A DNA stretch of 64,000 bases from Chryseobacterium sp. (GCA_018260475.1 JAGLBA010000001.1:1-64000); one strand, 5' to 3'; positions 36,442 to 45,492 are shown, counted from the first letter of the stretch. Notes: generated by a model from the sequence alone, not told the origin. Numbers and translations are program-made.

Positions 36442-36458
36442 CAAATTTAGTAAATTTG
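36442..36458. promoter_or_regulatory. Symmetric divergent -7 elements between DUF445 and msrB genes
   Basis: CAAATTTAGTAAATTTG is a perfect 17-base palindrome that supplies an exact TAnnTTTG element on each strand. The minus element ends 5 bases from the DUF445 ATG and the plus element 3 bases from the msrB ATG. Transcripts would therefore be nearly or fully leaderless. No TTG lies at the usual -33 distance on either strand. Confidence 0.45.
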
Positions 36459-36461
36459 AAG

Positions 36462-36986
36462 ATGCGTTTCTTAATTTTAATTTTGGTTACTGCTTTGCTA
36501 CAAATGTGTTCGCAACCCATAAAACCTATAAAAACTACTGAAGTGGAAAATTTACCTAAAAATAATCCCTACTATTCCCGTGCCGATACTGCGAAACTGA
36601 AAGTCAGTAATGCCGAGTGGAAGAAAATTTTGCCCGAGGACCTATACGCCGTGGCACGCGAAGCTGCTACTGAACGCCCTTTCACAGGGAAATACAATGA
36701 TTTCGATGGTTTGGGAGAATATTACTGTGCTGTTTGTGGCAATCATCTTTTCAGGTCGGATTCCAAATTTTCCAGCACTTGCGGATGGCCAAGTTTTTTC
36801 CAAGCCGACAAAAATGGTGTGGCCTACCACCGCGATTCTTCACATGGCATGGAGCGTATAGAAGTCTTGTGCAAACGCTGCGACTCCCACCTGGGGCATG
36901 TCTTCAATGATGGGCCCGCACCTACCGGCATGCGTTATTGTATGAACTCCGTGAGTTTGGATTTTGTTCCAGATTCTAAGAATTAG
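36462..36986 (+). CDS. msrB: Methionine-R-sulfoxide reductase MsrB, exported
   Basis: 174 residues from the ATG at 36462; the signal peptide MRFLILILVTALLQMC supports this start, and the Cys suggests a lipoprotein. The MsrB fold has zinc pairs in YYCAVCGNHLF and CKRCDSHLGHVF, TCGWPSFFQ, and the catalytic Cys in MRYCMNSVSLDF. It reduces Met-R-sulfoxide in envelope proteins. Divergent from the DUF445 gene. Confidence 0.93.
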   Translation: MRFLILILVTALLQMCSQPIKPIKTTEVENLPKNNPYYSRADTAKLKVSNAEWKKILPEDLYAVAREAATERPFTGKYNDFDGLGEYYCAVCGNHLFRSDSKFSSTCGWPSFFQADKNGVAYHRDSSHGMERIEVLCKRCDSHLGHVFNDGPAPTGMRYCMNSVSLDFVPDSKN

Positions 36987-37030
36987 TTTAAAATTTTAAG
37001 TATCTGAATTAAAAAATCTGTTGAAGGACA

Positions 37031-37657
37031 ATGCGGAGGAATTTTTTATTTTTATTAATGCTCAACTTTCTGCCTGCGTTGCTCTTTTCCCAGCAAAACG
37101 CAGAGTTCAAAAAGGTCAAGATTCATTTTGAGAGCCAGAAATCACAAATCCTTACCGCCTTCAAACGAGAGTTCGTAACGAAAAACGATCCCGCAGAAAA
37201 AGCGGGAATGCACCGTGAGTTTGTGGATTTTATGAAGAAGATGGACAGCGTTCAAAACTCTGTGTACATCGCTACTTTGGTGAAGGTGAAAAATGATGAA
37301 GACCTGGCGAAACTCAATAATTTGGAAGTTAACACTAATGAATTTCACGATGGTTATACATTGACAAAAGCCCCTGAATATCCTGGGGGGCTGAATGAAT
37401 TGCGCAGACAAATCGCAGACGGGTTCTTTGCTGAAACCGTATTGCCCATGCAGAAACAATTCAAAACGCTGGTTTCTTTTGTAGTGGAAAAAGATGGCAG
37501 TATTTCTACTGTGGAAGCTACGGGAGAGAACCATCCCTTCAATATCCAGGCAATGATTGCAGTGTATCTTTTACCCAATAAGTTTTCCCCGGCATTGCTT
37601 GCCGGAAGGCCGTTAAAGTACCGCTATACTCTGCCCCTGGTACTTAATTTTGACTAA
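37031..37657 (+). CDS. Secreted protein with a TonB-C-like domain
   Basis: 208 residues. A signal peptide (RRNFLFLLMLNFLPALLFSQ) is followed by a helical region. The C-terminal ~95 residues read like the TonB C-terminal fold seen in many Bacteroidetes periplasmic proteins: APEYPGGLNELRRQIADGF, VSFVVEKDGSISTVEATG and FSPALLAGRPLKYRYTLPL. There is no membrane anchor, so it is not a full energy transducer. Role unknown. It follows msrB by 44 bases and may be co-transcribed. Confidence 0.7.
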   Translation: MRRNFLFLLMLNFLPALLFSQQNAEFKKVKIHFESQKSQILTAFKREFVTKNDPAEKAGMHREFVDFMKKMDSVQNSVYIATLVKVKNDEDLAKLNNLEVNTNEFHDGYTLTKAPEYPGGLNELRRQIADGFFAETVLPMQKQFKTLVSFVVEKDGSISTVEATGENHPFNIQAMIAVYLLPNKFSPALLAGRPLKYRYTLPLVLNFD

Positions 37658-37686
37658 AAAAAGCGCACCGTTTTGGTGCGCTTTTG
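37655..37686. terminator. Bidirectional terminator between convergent genes
   Basis: AAAAGCGCACC, loop GTTTT, GGTGCGCTTTT. It overlaps the stop codon of the TonB-C-like gene and lies 1 base from the TPR gene stop. Confidence 0.92.
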
Positions 37687-37687
37687 T

Positions 37688-39058
37688 TTATTTCTTTTTA
37701 GCCTTTATCTTTTTAACCTCGCTTTTTATAAAAGGGTATTTGCTCTGCATATCATCGCATATAGAAGGGTCTGCTGCCAATGCTTTTTCCAATGCCAAAC
37801 GGCCTTCGTCTTCATTCTTCAGTTGGAAATGGCAGTTGCTCATTTGGTAGAAGAGTTCTGCCCTGTTGTGTTTCTTCGTTGCAAAGTTTAGCACCGTTAG
37901 TGCGTCTTCATACTCACCAATGAGCATTAGTACTTCTACATAGGCATACCAGTTATAAAATCGGTTCGGTTCTGCTTCAACTAAATTCTTAAGCGAAACT
38001 AAACTCTCCTCGAATTTTCCGCTGTCGATGTAAAGAAAAGCCAGTCTTTTTTGAAAATCCAGATTGTTTTCATTTAGTGCTACGGCTTCTTTTGCAAAGT
38101 GAAGCGCTTCGCGCTTACCTCCCATTTCTTCATAAATAAAGGATTGTTCCATCATCGCGAGGTAAAATTGAGGATCTTCGCGCAAGGATTTCTGAAAGGC
38201 ATGAAGCGCCTGTATCGGCTGGTTATTTTCACGATGGCAAAGCCCGATCCTGTAAAAAGTGTAGGCTTTTGTAAACTCATGCTCCAGCATTTCCTCATAG
38301 ACCTCCACTGCTTTTTCCCATTTTTTCATGGCTTCGTAACAAGCTGCTTTGTTAGCGTAAACGCCCACCGAGGTAGGATTTATCGCCAGCAGATAATCGA
38401 AACCTTTTATGGCTTCTTCATAATTTTTTCTGTTGAAAAAATATTGCCCATATTCAAACCAAGCACTTTCCGAGAAAGCAAATTCATCCAAATAGCCGTT
38501 CAAAAAATCGATAGCCTCCTCACCACGGTTCATTTGTGAGTAACATTGCATCACATTTTCCAAAGCGTAATCGTCCATTGGATCGTGCTTGAGCGCGGCT
38601 TTGTAATGTTTCAGCGCATTGAAGGGGTCTTCCAGATTGATGAATTCATCCGCGATGAAGTTGTGTAGGAAGTTTTCCTCTTCCTTCAAGGCCAACGCCC
38701 GCTCGCAATATTCGATAGAGCGACGTGGGTTGCCGAGGTTGGAATAATATTTGGCGCAGCAAACCAAGAAATCCGTATCCTCGATGGCATAAGCCTTCAA
38801 TTCGTTTATTAAGTGTTTTGCCTCTGTATATTGTTCTAATTCCAATAGGACTTCAAGTTTTTTCGTCTTGATTTCAAATGAATTAGGATGCAATTTTAAT
38901 GCGAAATTTACCGCTGTTTCAGCATAAGAGATGTCGCCCAACTCCAAATAATAAATAATGATTTCCTCCATGTCTTCGGTATCGAAGTAGAGTTCTTCAT
39001 TATTCTCAATCATTTCTTCGAACCTATTAGCCAGTTCGTTATCAAAAAATTCTTCCAA
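37688..39058 (-). CDS. Tetratricopeptide-repeat protein
   Basis: 456 residues, cytoplasmic (no signal peptide), strongly acidic start (MEEFFDNELANRFEEMIENN). At least nine TPR units of 34 residues can be followed, for example PRRSIEYCERALALKEEENF, NYEEAIKGFDYLLAINPTSV and KWEKAVEVYEEMLEHEFTKA. The C-terminus is basic (KSEVKKIKAKKK). Such proteins are scaffolds; no partner can be named. The 211 bases upstream of it to glmM hold no feature I recognise. Confidence 0.85.
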   Translation of the reverse strand: MEEFFDNELANRFEEMIENNEELYFDTEDMEEIIIYYLELGDISYAETAVNFALKLHPNSFEIKTKKLEVLLELEQYTEAKHLINELKAYAIEDTDFLVCCAKYYSNLGNPRRSIEYCERALALKEEENFLHNFIADEFINLEDPFNALKHYKAALKHDPMDDYALENVMQCYSQMNRGEEAIDFLNGYLDEFAFSESAWFEYGQYFFNRKNYEEAIKGFDYLLAINPTSVGVYANKAACYEAMKKWEKAVEVYEEMLEHEFTKAYTFYRIGLCHRENNQPIQALHAFQKSLREDPQFYLAMMEQSFIYEEMGGKREALHFAKEAVALNENNLDFQKRLAFLYIDSGKFEESLVSLKNLVEAEPNRFYNWYAYVEVLMLIGEYEDALTVLNFATKKHNRAELFYQMSNCHFQLKNEDEGRLALEKALAADPSICDDMQSKYPFIKSEVKKIKAKKK

Positions 39059-39269
39059 ATCTTATTTTGTGAAGTCATCCCAATGTTTAAAATTATCTTG
39101 TAAACATCGGGTAACTTTTTTAGTTTTTAGTTAAGTAAATACGGGTTTCTATGATTATAGAGAAAGTATACATTTTTAGTACCTGCTTTTCATTTGTAAA
39201 TTACAAAAATTTAATAAAAACCAAAACCCATATAAAGTTTTTATTTCTTTCGTAAAAATGGTTTAATGT

Positions 39270-40652
39270 TTAAATCAAACTCCTAATCTTTGCGATCATA
39301 TCCTCGCCTAATTTGTCGGCTTCTTCCTGCGTTGGAGCTTCCGTGTAGATTCGGATAATCGGTTCTGTATTGGATTTCCGGAGGTGCACCCAGTTATTTG
39401 GGAAGTCTATTTTGACACCATCTACAGTAGAAACTTCATCATTTAGATATTCTTTTTCCATCTTAGTTAAAAGTGAGTCTACATCTATTTCCGGAGTCAG
39501 TTCTATTTTCTTTTTGGCCATAAAATATGGCGGATAACCGGCTCTCAACTCAGAAACGGTTTTATTTTCCTTCGCCAGGTGAGTCAAAAATAAGGCCACA
39601 CCTACCAGCGAGTCCCGACCGTAGTGCAGGTCTGGGTAGATGATCCCACCATTGCCTTCGCCACCGATGACCGCATTTTTTTCTTTCATTAAGTTCACCA
39701 CATTCACCTCACCAACTGCGCTTGCAAAGTACTCAGAACCATGTGTGTTTGCCAGATCCCGAAGCGCGCGACTGGAAGAGAGATTAGACACAGCAGCGCC
39801 TTTTTTATGTTTCAGAAGGTAATCTGCTACGGCCACCAAAGTATATTCTTCGCCAAACATTTCGCCGTTTTCATCGATAAGCGCAAGGCGATCCACATCC
39901 GGATCCACCACCACGCCAAGATCGGCATTTTCTTTTTTTACAAGCTCGCAAATATCGGTTAAATGCTCTTTCAGCGGTTCCGGATTGTGCGGGAATTGTC
40001 CGTTTGGTTCGCAATACAATTTTACCGTTTCGCAACCCAATCTGTCCAAAAGCATGGGAATTGCGATTCCACCAGTGGAGTTCACGGCATCCAAAACGAC
40101 TTTGAATTTTTTAGATTTAATGGCATTGGCATCCACCATCGGCAAATCCAGTATTTTCTGAATATGAATATCAAAAGCATCTTCGCGGGTCTCGTATTTA
40201 CCCAGATCATCCACTTCGGCAAAGTTAAAATCTTCATTATCAGCCAAAGCCAAAACTTCCGCACCGTTCTCACCATTGATAAACTCGCCTTTTTCATTGA
40301 GCAGTTTCAAAGCGTTCCATTGTTTTGGATTGTGAGAAGCAGTAAGAATAATTCCACCGTCGGCATTTAGTTCAGGAACCATGATTTCCACCGTCGGAGT
40401 GGTAGATAGTCCCAAGTCGATCACATTAATTCCTAAACCTTGCAAAGTGGCGGTAACCAAAGAGTTAACTATGGATCCGGAGATTCTCGCATCGCGTCCG
40501 ATGACCAGCGTAAGGTCTTTTTTGTTTTTGTTATTTTGAAGCCAAGTCCCGAAGGCGGACGCAAATTTCACCACATCCAGAGGCGTAAGATTATTATTCA
40601 CTTTTCCGCCAATCGTTCCGCGGATTCCTGATATTGATTTAATTAAAGACAT
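39270..40652 (-). CDS. glmM: Phosphoglucosamine mutase
   Basis: 460 residues of the alpha-D-phosphohexomutase family. Seen are ISGIRGTIGG at the start, the phosphoserine loop ILTASHNPKQWNALK (Ser106), the metal loop VDPDVDRLALIDENG, GEGNGGIIYPDLHYGRDS and the C-terminal phosphate loop RKSNTEPIIRIYTEA. GIRGTIGG and the length favour GlmM (glucosamine-6-P to glucosamine-1-P, for peptidoglycan and LPS). A phosphomannomutase activity is the alternative. Confidence 0.88.
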   Translation of the reverse strand: MSLIKSISGIRGTIGGKVNNNLTPLDVVKFASAFGTWLQNNKNKKDLTLVIGRDARISGSIVNSLVTATLQGLGINVIDLGLSTTPTVEIMVPELNADGGIILTASHNPKQWNALKLLNEKGEFINGENGAEVLALADNEDFNFAEVDDLGKYETREDAFDIHIQKILDLPMVDANAIKSKKFKVVLDAVNSTGGIAIPMLLDRLGCETVKLYCEPNGQFPHNPEPLKEHLTDICELVKKENADLGVVVDPDVDRLALIDENGEMFGEEYTLVAVADYLLKHKKGAAVSNLSSSRALRDLANTHGSEYFASAVGEVNVVNLMKEKNAVIGGEGNGGIIYPDLHYGRDSLVGVALFLTHLAKENKTVSELRAGYPPYFMAKKKIELTPEIDVDSLLTKMEKEYLNDEVSTVDGVKIDFPNNWVHLRKSNTEPIIRIYTEAPTQEEADKLGEDMIAKIRSLI

Positions 40653-40728
40653 TTTTCTGATATTAAGGTTTACTTTTAGAATGGAAATTCAAAGATATAA
40701 ATCGTCAAAGAATTCTCTTGCATTAAAT

Positions 40729-41044
40729 TTAAGTTCGGGAAAAGTAGGAAAAGTCAAATACCATACAGAAATCAGGCTGAACTACGGTGATGATTTTCCC
40801 ATTTTTTCCATAAAGGCGTACATCAACGGGAGCAAAATAGACTATACATGGTTGTCTCTAAAATGCCCGTAATATAATGCTTAACATTTTGAAGATTATC
40901 CTGATAAATCCTTTCAGGTGCGGGACTCATCCTCGGAATTTTACCCTTACAACGCTCCACCCTTTCCTCGAATTTCCAATGAGCATGATTGTCGAAATTG
41001 TAGGTTTCATCAGGGTTCAGTTAGTTCATGTCGGTGATGTCCAT
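40729..41044 (-). pseudogene. Relic of a Uma2-family (DUF820) nuclease gene
   Basis: On the minus strand from an ATG at 41044 the frame reads MDITDMN, stop (TAA), LNPDETYNFDNHAHWKFEER, VERCKGKIPRMSPAPERIYQ. A shifted frame from about 40842 then gives VYFAPVDVRLYGKN and TVVQPDFCMVFDF, ending at a stop at 40729. These are the order and wording of Uma2 motifs (W.F.ERVE.IKG.I..MSPAP, then APFDVRL, then VVQPD). A stop, a frameshift and a missing C-terminal half show it is dead. The other >60-codon readings in this gap are antisense to the relic. Confidence 0.8.
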
Positions 41045-41110
41045 CTCTCGATTTTTAACAAAGTTAGTTAAAAAAGATAGATGCGGTATTGCATTAACAA
41101 TAAATAACAT

Positions 41111-41263
41111 TCAAGAGCAGCCACAATTCCGGTCGCAGTTACTACCTTTCGAGGAGAACTTTTTGCGGCTGAAATTCTTTTTAATTGTTTTAAACAATGA
41201 CCAGCACGCAAAAGCGACAATGAGCGCCATTAATAAATATTGAAGCAACAGTGAATTATCCAT
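41111..41263 (-). CDS. FeoB-associated Cys-rich membrane peptide
   Basis: 50 residues (too short for most gene callers). One membrane helix (LLLQYLLMALIVAFACWSLF), then a basic stretch (KTIKKNFSRKKF) and a Cys-rich end SNCDRNCGCS. It begins 1 base after the feoB stop. The position and the pattern (helix, then Cys-rich tail) match the small FeoB-associated proteins that take the place of FeoC. Ferrous-iron handling or redox gating is inferred. Confidence 0.85.
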   Translation of the reverse strand: MDNSLLLQYLLMALIVAFACWSLFKTIKKNFSRKKFSSKGSNCDRNCGCS

Positions 41264-41264
41264 T

Positions 41265-43301
41265 TTATTTTAAAATTTGATAAACAATAAACGAAGCGAA
41301 ATAGGCCAAACCAGACATTCCAATTAACTGAATCACGGTCCATTTCCAAGATTTTGTTTCCTTGTAAACGGTTGCCACAGTAGAAATGCACTGCATCGCG
41401 AAGGCATAAAAAATCAAAACGGAAATGCCTGTCGCAAAACTGAAAACCTTCGTGCCGTCGGCCTTAGTATCATAGCGCATTTTTTCAATGACTTTTCCTT
41501 CGGGAGCATCATCATCAAGACTGTAAAGTGTTGACATTGTGCCAACAAATACTTCTCTCGCTACAAAACTGGTCAAGATTCCCACGCCCATTTTCCAATC
41601 ATAACCAAGAGGCGCAATGGCCGGCTCTATCGTTTTTCCTGCCATAGCGAGATATGATTTTTGAAGTTTCACATCAGATTCAACCCATTTCCCAGGCTTA
41701 TCGGACCTTCCGAAATAACTAAAAAACCAAATGATAATGCTCACCAAGAAAATAATTTTCCCTGCGCCCGTGATGAACTCCCAAACTTTACCTAAAACCA
41801 GACGGATATCATACCCAAACAATGGCATTTTGTAAGCTGGCAAATCCATCACGAGGAAGGATTTATCTTTATTTTTAATGAATTTCTTTAATATTATAGC
41901 TGCAACCAACGCAGTTACAAAGCCTAAAAAATACATCGCCATCAAGGCTAATGCCTTGTAACTAATCCCTCCAAAATATTGGTCTGGGATTATCAAACCA
42001 ATGATGATGCTATACACAGGAAGCCGTGCGGAGCAGGTCATAAAGGGCGTTACAAGGATTGTAATAAGCCGCTCTTTCACATTTTCTATATTCCGGGTGC
42101 TCATGATTGCGGGAATTGCACAAGCGGTTCCAGTAACGAGCGGAACGATACTCTTGCCATTCAGTCCAAATGGGCGTAAAAACCTATCCATCAAGAAAAT
42201 AACCCGCGCCATATAGCCGGAATCTTCCAATAAATAAAGAAAATATAGCAAAATTCCAATCTGCGGTGCAAAAACAATGATGCCACCAATTCCGGGAATT
42301 ATACCCTTGGAAATGAGTGAGTTAATAGGTCCTTCGGGAAGATTAGTTTGGGTAAAATCCGATAGGTATGCGAAGAAACTATCAATCCAATCCATGGGAT
42401 ATGCCGCCAAAAAGAACACGCTCTGAAACACAGTGAGGAGTATAATGGCAAAAAATACATAGCCCCATATTTTGTCAACTAAAATGCGGTCGAGTTTTTC
42501 GGTTATAAGTTCTTTCAGTTGCTTTTTTTTGGAAACAGAGACCGACACAATTTTGTCGATTTCCTGATAGCGGCGAATGGTTTCCTGCGTCTGCAGCCTT
42601 TTGGGAACAAGGCATTTGGTTTGCGGAGAATCCAACTGATCCTTTACGGTCTCCAGTTTTCCAAGGTAGGTTCCAGACGAAAGCAGCGTCCAGATTTTAT
42701 ATTGATTGGTCTCTTTGGTATTATTTAAAATATTGAAAACCAATCCTTTTTGCTCCATCGGAATATCAAAAGAAACGGTTTCGGCAATTCGAAAATCATT
42801 ATTAAAAATAGCCTCACGCAATTCATCTATGCCGCGGTTTTCTTTTGCGTTGGTTTGTAGGACTTTAACACCTATTTTTTCAGATAAAGTATCAAAATTG
42901 ATAGTAATGCCGCGTCTTTCCGCCTGATCTATTTGGTTGACTATCAAAATAATTGGAATTCCTAAATCCTGTATTTGTTGGAAAAGCAATAGCCCGCGTT
43001 TCATGCTGAGCGCTTCTAAAAGATACACTACCCCTGCGTAATTTTGCTGTTCATCCACCAAAAATTTTGATAGAATCGCCTCATCCTCTGAAGAGGGATA
43101 AATGCTGTAAGACCCTGGAAGATCAACCACTTCTACGGTTTCATTTTTATAAATGTAAGTCCCGGAATAGCTCGCAACCGTCACACCGGCATAGTTACCA
43201 GTCTTTTGATTTTTATGGCACAAGATATTAAAGACTGTAGATTTCCCTACATTCGGGTTGCCTACGAGGAGGACTTTTTTGTGATTTTCGCCGTCGGACA
43301 T
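41265..43301 (-). CDS. feoB: Ferrous iron transporter FeoB
   Basis: 678 residues. The N-terminal G domain has VLLVGNPNVGKSTVFN, VVDLPGSYSIYPSSEDE and IVNQIDQAERRGI (NQID in place of the usual NKxD or NxxD). A helical linker leads to the membrane part with two Gate motifs (LFLAAYPMDWIDSFF region and GFVTALVAAIILK) and the FeoB core LEDSGYMARVIFLMDRFLRP and GTACAIPAIMSTRNI. It imports Fe2+ across the inner membrane. Middle gene of feoA-feoB-Cys-rich peptide. Confidence 0.97.
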   Translation of the reverse strand: MSDGENHKKVLLVGNPNVGKSTVFNILCHKNQKTGNYAGVTVASYSGTYIYKNETVEVVDLPGSYSIYPSSEDEAILSKFLVDEQQNYAGVVYLLEALSMKRGLLLFQQIQDLGIPIILIVNQIDQAERRGITINFDTLSEKIGVKVLQTNAKENRGIDELREAIFNNDFRIAETVSFDIPMEQKGLVFNILNNTKETNQYKIWTLLSSGTYLGKLETVKDQLDSPQTKCLVPKRLQTQETIRRYQEIDKIVSVSVSKKKQLKELITEKLDRILVDKIWGYVFFAIILLTVFQSVFFLAAYPMDWIDSFFAYLSDFTQTNLPEGPINSLISKGIIPGIGGIIVFAPQIGILLYFLYLLEDSGYMARVIFLMDRFLRPFGLNGKSIVPLVTGTACAIPAIMSTRNIENVKERLITILVTPFMTCSARLPVYSIIIGLIIPDQYFGGISYKALALMAMYFLGFVTALVAAIILKKFIKNKDKSFLVMDLPAYKMPLFGYDIRLVLGKVWEFITGAGKIIFLVSIIIWFFSYFGRSDKPGKWVESDVKLQKSYLAMAGKTIEPAIAPLGYDWKMGVGILTSFVAREVFVGTMSTLYSLDDDAPEGKVIEKMRYDTKADGTKVFSFATGISVLIFYAFAMQCISTVATVYKETKSWKWTVIQLIGMSGLAYFASFIVYQILK

Positions 43302-43312
43302 TCGCGGGGAGT

Positions 43313-43570
43313 TTATGCGAGATTTTCTACGATAATGAAGCGTGCCTCCTCTTCGCGGAGCGCAATTCGGCTTTTTTCTTCGCCAAATTCTATGTAAAGT
43401 GGGCCGCTGAATGGCGCTTGGTAGAGAATTTTGAAAGAAGTTCCGGGCAAAAGTCCCATTTCAATGATTTTTATGGGCATGGCAAGGTCATCGTTTGCAT
43501 AGCCCGATATTTTCCCATTTTTATCTTTAGGGAAACAGCACAATTTATTGGAAATACTTTCTTTCAACAC
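43313..43570 (-). CDS. feoA: FeoA domain protein
   Basis: 85 residues, one SH3-like FeoA domain: KIIEMGLLPGTSFKILYQAP, FSGPLYIEFGEEKSRIALRE. An N-terminal stretch with two adjacent Cys (NKLCCFPKDKNG) precedes it. FeoA supports iron uptake by FeoB, whose gene starts 11 bases downstream. Confidence 0.92.
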   Translation of the reverse strand: MLKESISNKLCCFPKDKNGKISGYANDDLAMPIKIIEMGLLPGTSFKILYQAPFSGPLYIEFGEEKSRIALREEEARFIIVENLA

Positions 43571-43584
43571 GCAATTTTGTATTG

Positions 43585-43592
43585 CAAATATA
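43585..43592 (-). promoter_or_regulatory. -7 promoter element of the feo operon
   Basis: TATATTTG (complement of 43585-43592) is an exact consensus match 14 bases before the feoA ATG. No clear -33 TTG and no Fur-box-like palindrome was recognised. Confidence 0.5.
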
Positions 43593-43636
43593 GGTTATTT
43601 AAATTAAATCTAAATAAGAGAGTTGTTACTTTTTTA

Positions 43637-43671
43637 ATAAAAAAAATTCCGGAAACAAAGGCTCCCGGAAT
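43637..43671 (-). terminator. Terminator after the first GLPGLI gene
   Basis: On the minus strand ATTCCGG, a 12-base loop and CCGGAAT followed by a run of eight T. Confidence 0.85.
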
Positions 43672-43690
43672 AGTTTGTTTTAAGAAGTGT

Positions 43691-44572
43691 TTATTTTTTC
43701 TTTGCAGGTGCGGCTTTTTCGATTGGATTGTTATTAGCACCGAAGAAATCTTTGGCTATCTTTTCTTGTTCTTTCAAGAATTCGCCTATGGTTTTGTCGG
43801 ATCCGGGCATCTTTTTTCCCATTAATTCTGGGGTCATTTGCGGGCGCATTTCTGCAAGAGGGTCTGCTTTATATACCTCGTAAGCCTTCTCAAATTTTTC
43901 ACGAGTGACCATGTTGGCTTTGTTACTCATCCCGAATTTAGCATTCAGTTTTTCCGCCTCGGTTTCTTCGGAATAATTTTCGATTTTCTTATTGCCTTTC
44001 AGTAGCCAAGAATAATCTTTGGCGTCATCTTCAATTTTTACAATCAGGCCAGGAAGTCCAGAAAACTTGTATGGGCCATCCGAAAAAGGAATCGCAGTGG
44101 TAAACCAAGCAGTCCACTTCCTGCCGCCAAATTCTGTCGTGGCTTTTTGCGTATCATACTCACCTATTTTTTCTTTCTGAGGCAAAATGTTCCAGTTGAA
44201 TTTTAATTGCTCTGTATAGCCAAACATATTCCTGCTAATTCTATCGGTATAGCTTGCCGCCATAGTAGGATAAGCTTTGGTGACTTTATATGAAAACTTA
44301 GGCATCGTAATCATTTTAGAAAGATCCTTGAAGGTTTTCGTTTTTTCCATTTCTTTAAATGCAGCTACAACTACGGAATCCTGTGCAGGCACTGTATAGT
44401 CTTGATAAATGGATTTGTCTTTGGTAATGTCCAAAATCGTCATCACTTTATCCGTATCTGGCAATTGTGTCTTTGGTCGGAAAGTCAGCTCATAGAAAAA
44501 GCGGTTTGCAGATTGTTGTGCGTTTAGAGAAAACGCAACAAGCATCAAAATAACAGGGATTAATTTTTTCAT
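43691..44572 (-). CDS. GLPGLI-family secreted protein
   Basis: 293 residues from MKKLIPVILMLVAFSLNAQ, a clear signal peptide; seven extra upstream codons are not needed. The naming motif is present: DGPYKFSGLPGLIVKIEDD, preceded by TEFGGRKWTAWFTTAIPFSD. The family is restricted to Bacteroidetes, is periplasmic, and has no proven function. The C-terminus is Lys/Ala rich. A paralogue lies at 54941. It is transcribed alone. Confidence 0.93.
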   Translation of the reverse strand: MKKLIPVILMLVAFSLNAQQSANRFFYELTFRPKTQLPDTDKVMTILDITKDKSIYQDYTVPAQDSVVVAAFKEMEKTKTFKDLSKMITMPKFSYKVTKAYPTMAASYTDRISRNMFGYTEQLKFNWNILPQKEKIGEYDTQKATTEFGGRKWTAWFTTAIPFSDGPYKFSGLPGLIVKIEDDAKDYSWLLKGNKKIENYSEETEAEKLNAKFGMSNKANMVTREKFEKAYEVYKADPLAEMRPQMTPELMGKKMPGSDKTIGEFLKEQEKIAKDFFGANNNPIEKAAPAKKK

Positions 44573-44708
44573 ATTAAAAAAAGGTTTACTCAATTAGTAT
44601 CCATTTATAAAATTTTGTTACAAATTAAGATTGAATTTTATATTTTTTAATTTTTTGTTTAAAATTTACGGGATATTCAGCTCTGTAGATCCGCTTATTA
44701 ATAAAGAT

Positions 44709-44742
44709 CATAATCCCGCCTCTTAGGCGTGGAATTTTATTT
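44709..44742 (-). terminator. Weak terminator after the DUF2520 gene
   Basis: AATCCCGCCT and AGGCGTGGAATT form an imperfect stem with a 3-base loop at the 3' end of the DUF2520 gene. T tracts are short in the minus direction and longer in the plus direction. Confidence 0.4.
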
Positions 44743-45492
44743 TAAGTCATACATTTTTTTTATCGATTCATTCATCACTTTATAAATTTCCAATTGACTG
44801 CTATCAGCGAGCAGCGCTTCATGTGCGGCCAAAATTCGGGCGTCATTTCGTATTGCGGGGCCGGTTTGTGCATCTTTAGGATCTATGGTTCGGATTTTTC
44901 TTACTGTTTCATCTATCAAAGGATAAAACCAATCGAAAGGGATGTCCTGTGCATCGGAAATTTCTTTGCCTCTTGCGAAAAGGTGGTTCACGAAGTTGCA
45001 GGAGAAAACTGCCGTAAGATGTACAAATTTTCTTTTTTTAAAATCTGCTTCCGTTACCAGCGTAGAAATTGTTTCAGCCAAAGTTTTTAGAAAACCAAAG
45101 TCGAGTGCGTTTTCGGCCTCGATAAAAAAGGGGATTTCAGAATAGTTTAAAGTCTTTTTTTTGCTAAAAGTTTGCAGAGGATAGAAGCAGGCTTTTCGGT
45201 AATTCCCCAAAAGAACCTCTTTAGGTAGCGAACCTGAAGTGTGTGCCACCAGGCAGTTTTCTTTTTTTATTAATGATGAGACTTCCGCAACGGCAGAATC
45301 CTTCACACAGATTAAATAAAAATCGGCATCTGCTAAAGTATCGGTGGCGTATGGTATTTTATTTTCTGATGAAATTTCCCTGAGCGCTTCCTCATTTCGA
45401 CCGAAAATCTGTATTGGCGAGTAGCAATTTTGGGTGAAGGCTTTGGCCAAATGATAGGCGACATTGCCGGATCCAATAATGACTGTTTTCAT
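44737..45492 (-). CDS. Rossmann-fold DUF2520 protein
   Basis: 251 residues. The N-terminal NAD(P)-binding domain starts IIGSGNVAYHLAKAFTQ and includes DFYLICVKDSAVAEV and VAHTSGSLP. The C-terminal all-helical DUF2520 domain has HLTAVFSCNFVNHLFARG and LIDETVRKI. The layout resembles ketopantoate reductase and pyrroline-5-carboxylate reductase, so an NAD(P)-linked reductase is likely; the substrate is unknown. Confidence 0.88.
   Translation of the reverse strand: MKTVIIGSGNVAYHLAKAFTQNCYSPIQIFGRNEEALREISSENKIPYATDTLADADFYLICVKDSAVAEVSSLIKKENCLVAHTSGSLPKEVLLGNYRKACFYPLQTFSKKKTLNYSEIPFFIEAENALDFGFLKTLAETISTLVTEADFKKRKFVHLTAVFSCNFVNHLFARGKEISDAQDIPFDWFYPLIDETVRKIRTIDPKDAQTGPAIRNDARILAAHEALLADSSQLEIYKVMNESIKKMYDLK

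Noticed and set aside
40681..40872. A 63-codon plus-strand frame after glmM
   Set aside because: It is the antisense reading of the Uma2 relic, whose protein motifs lie on the minus strand.
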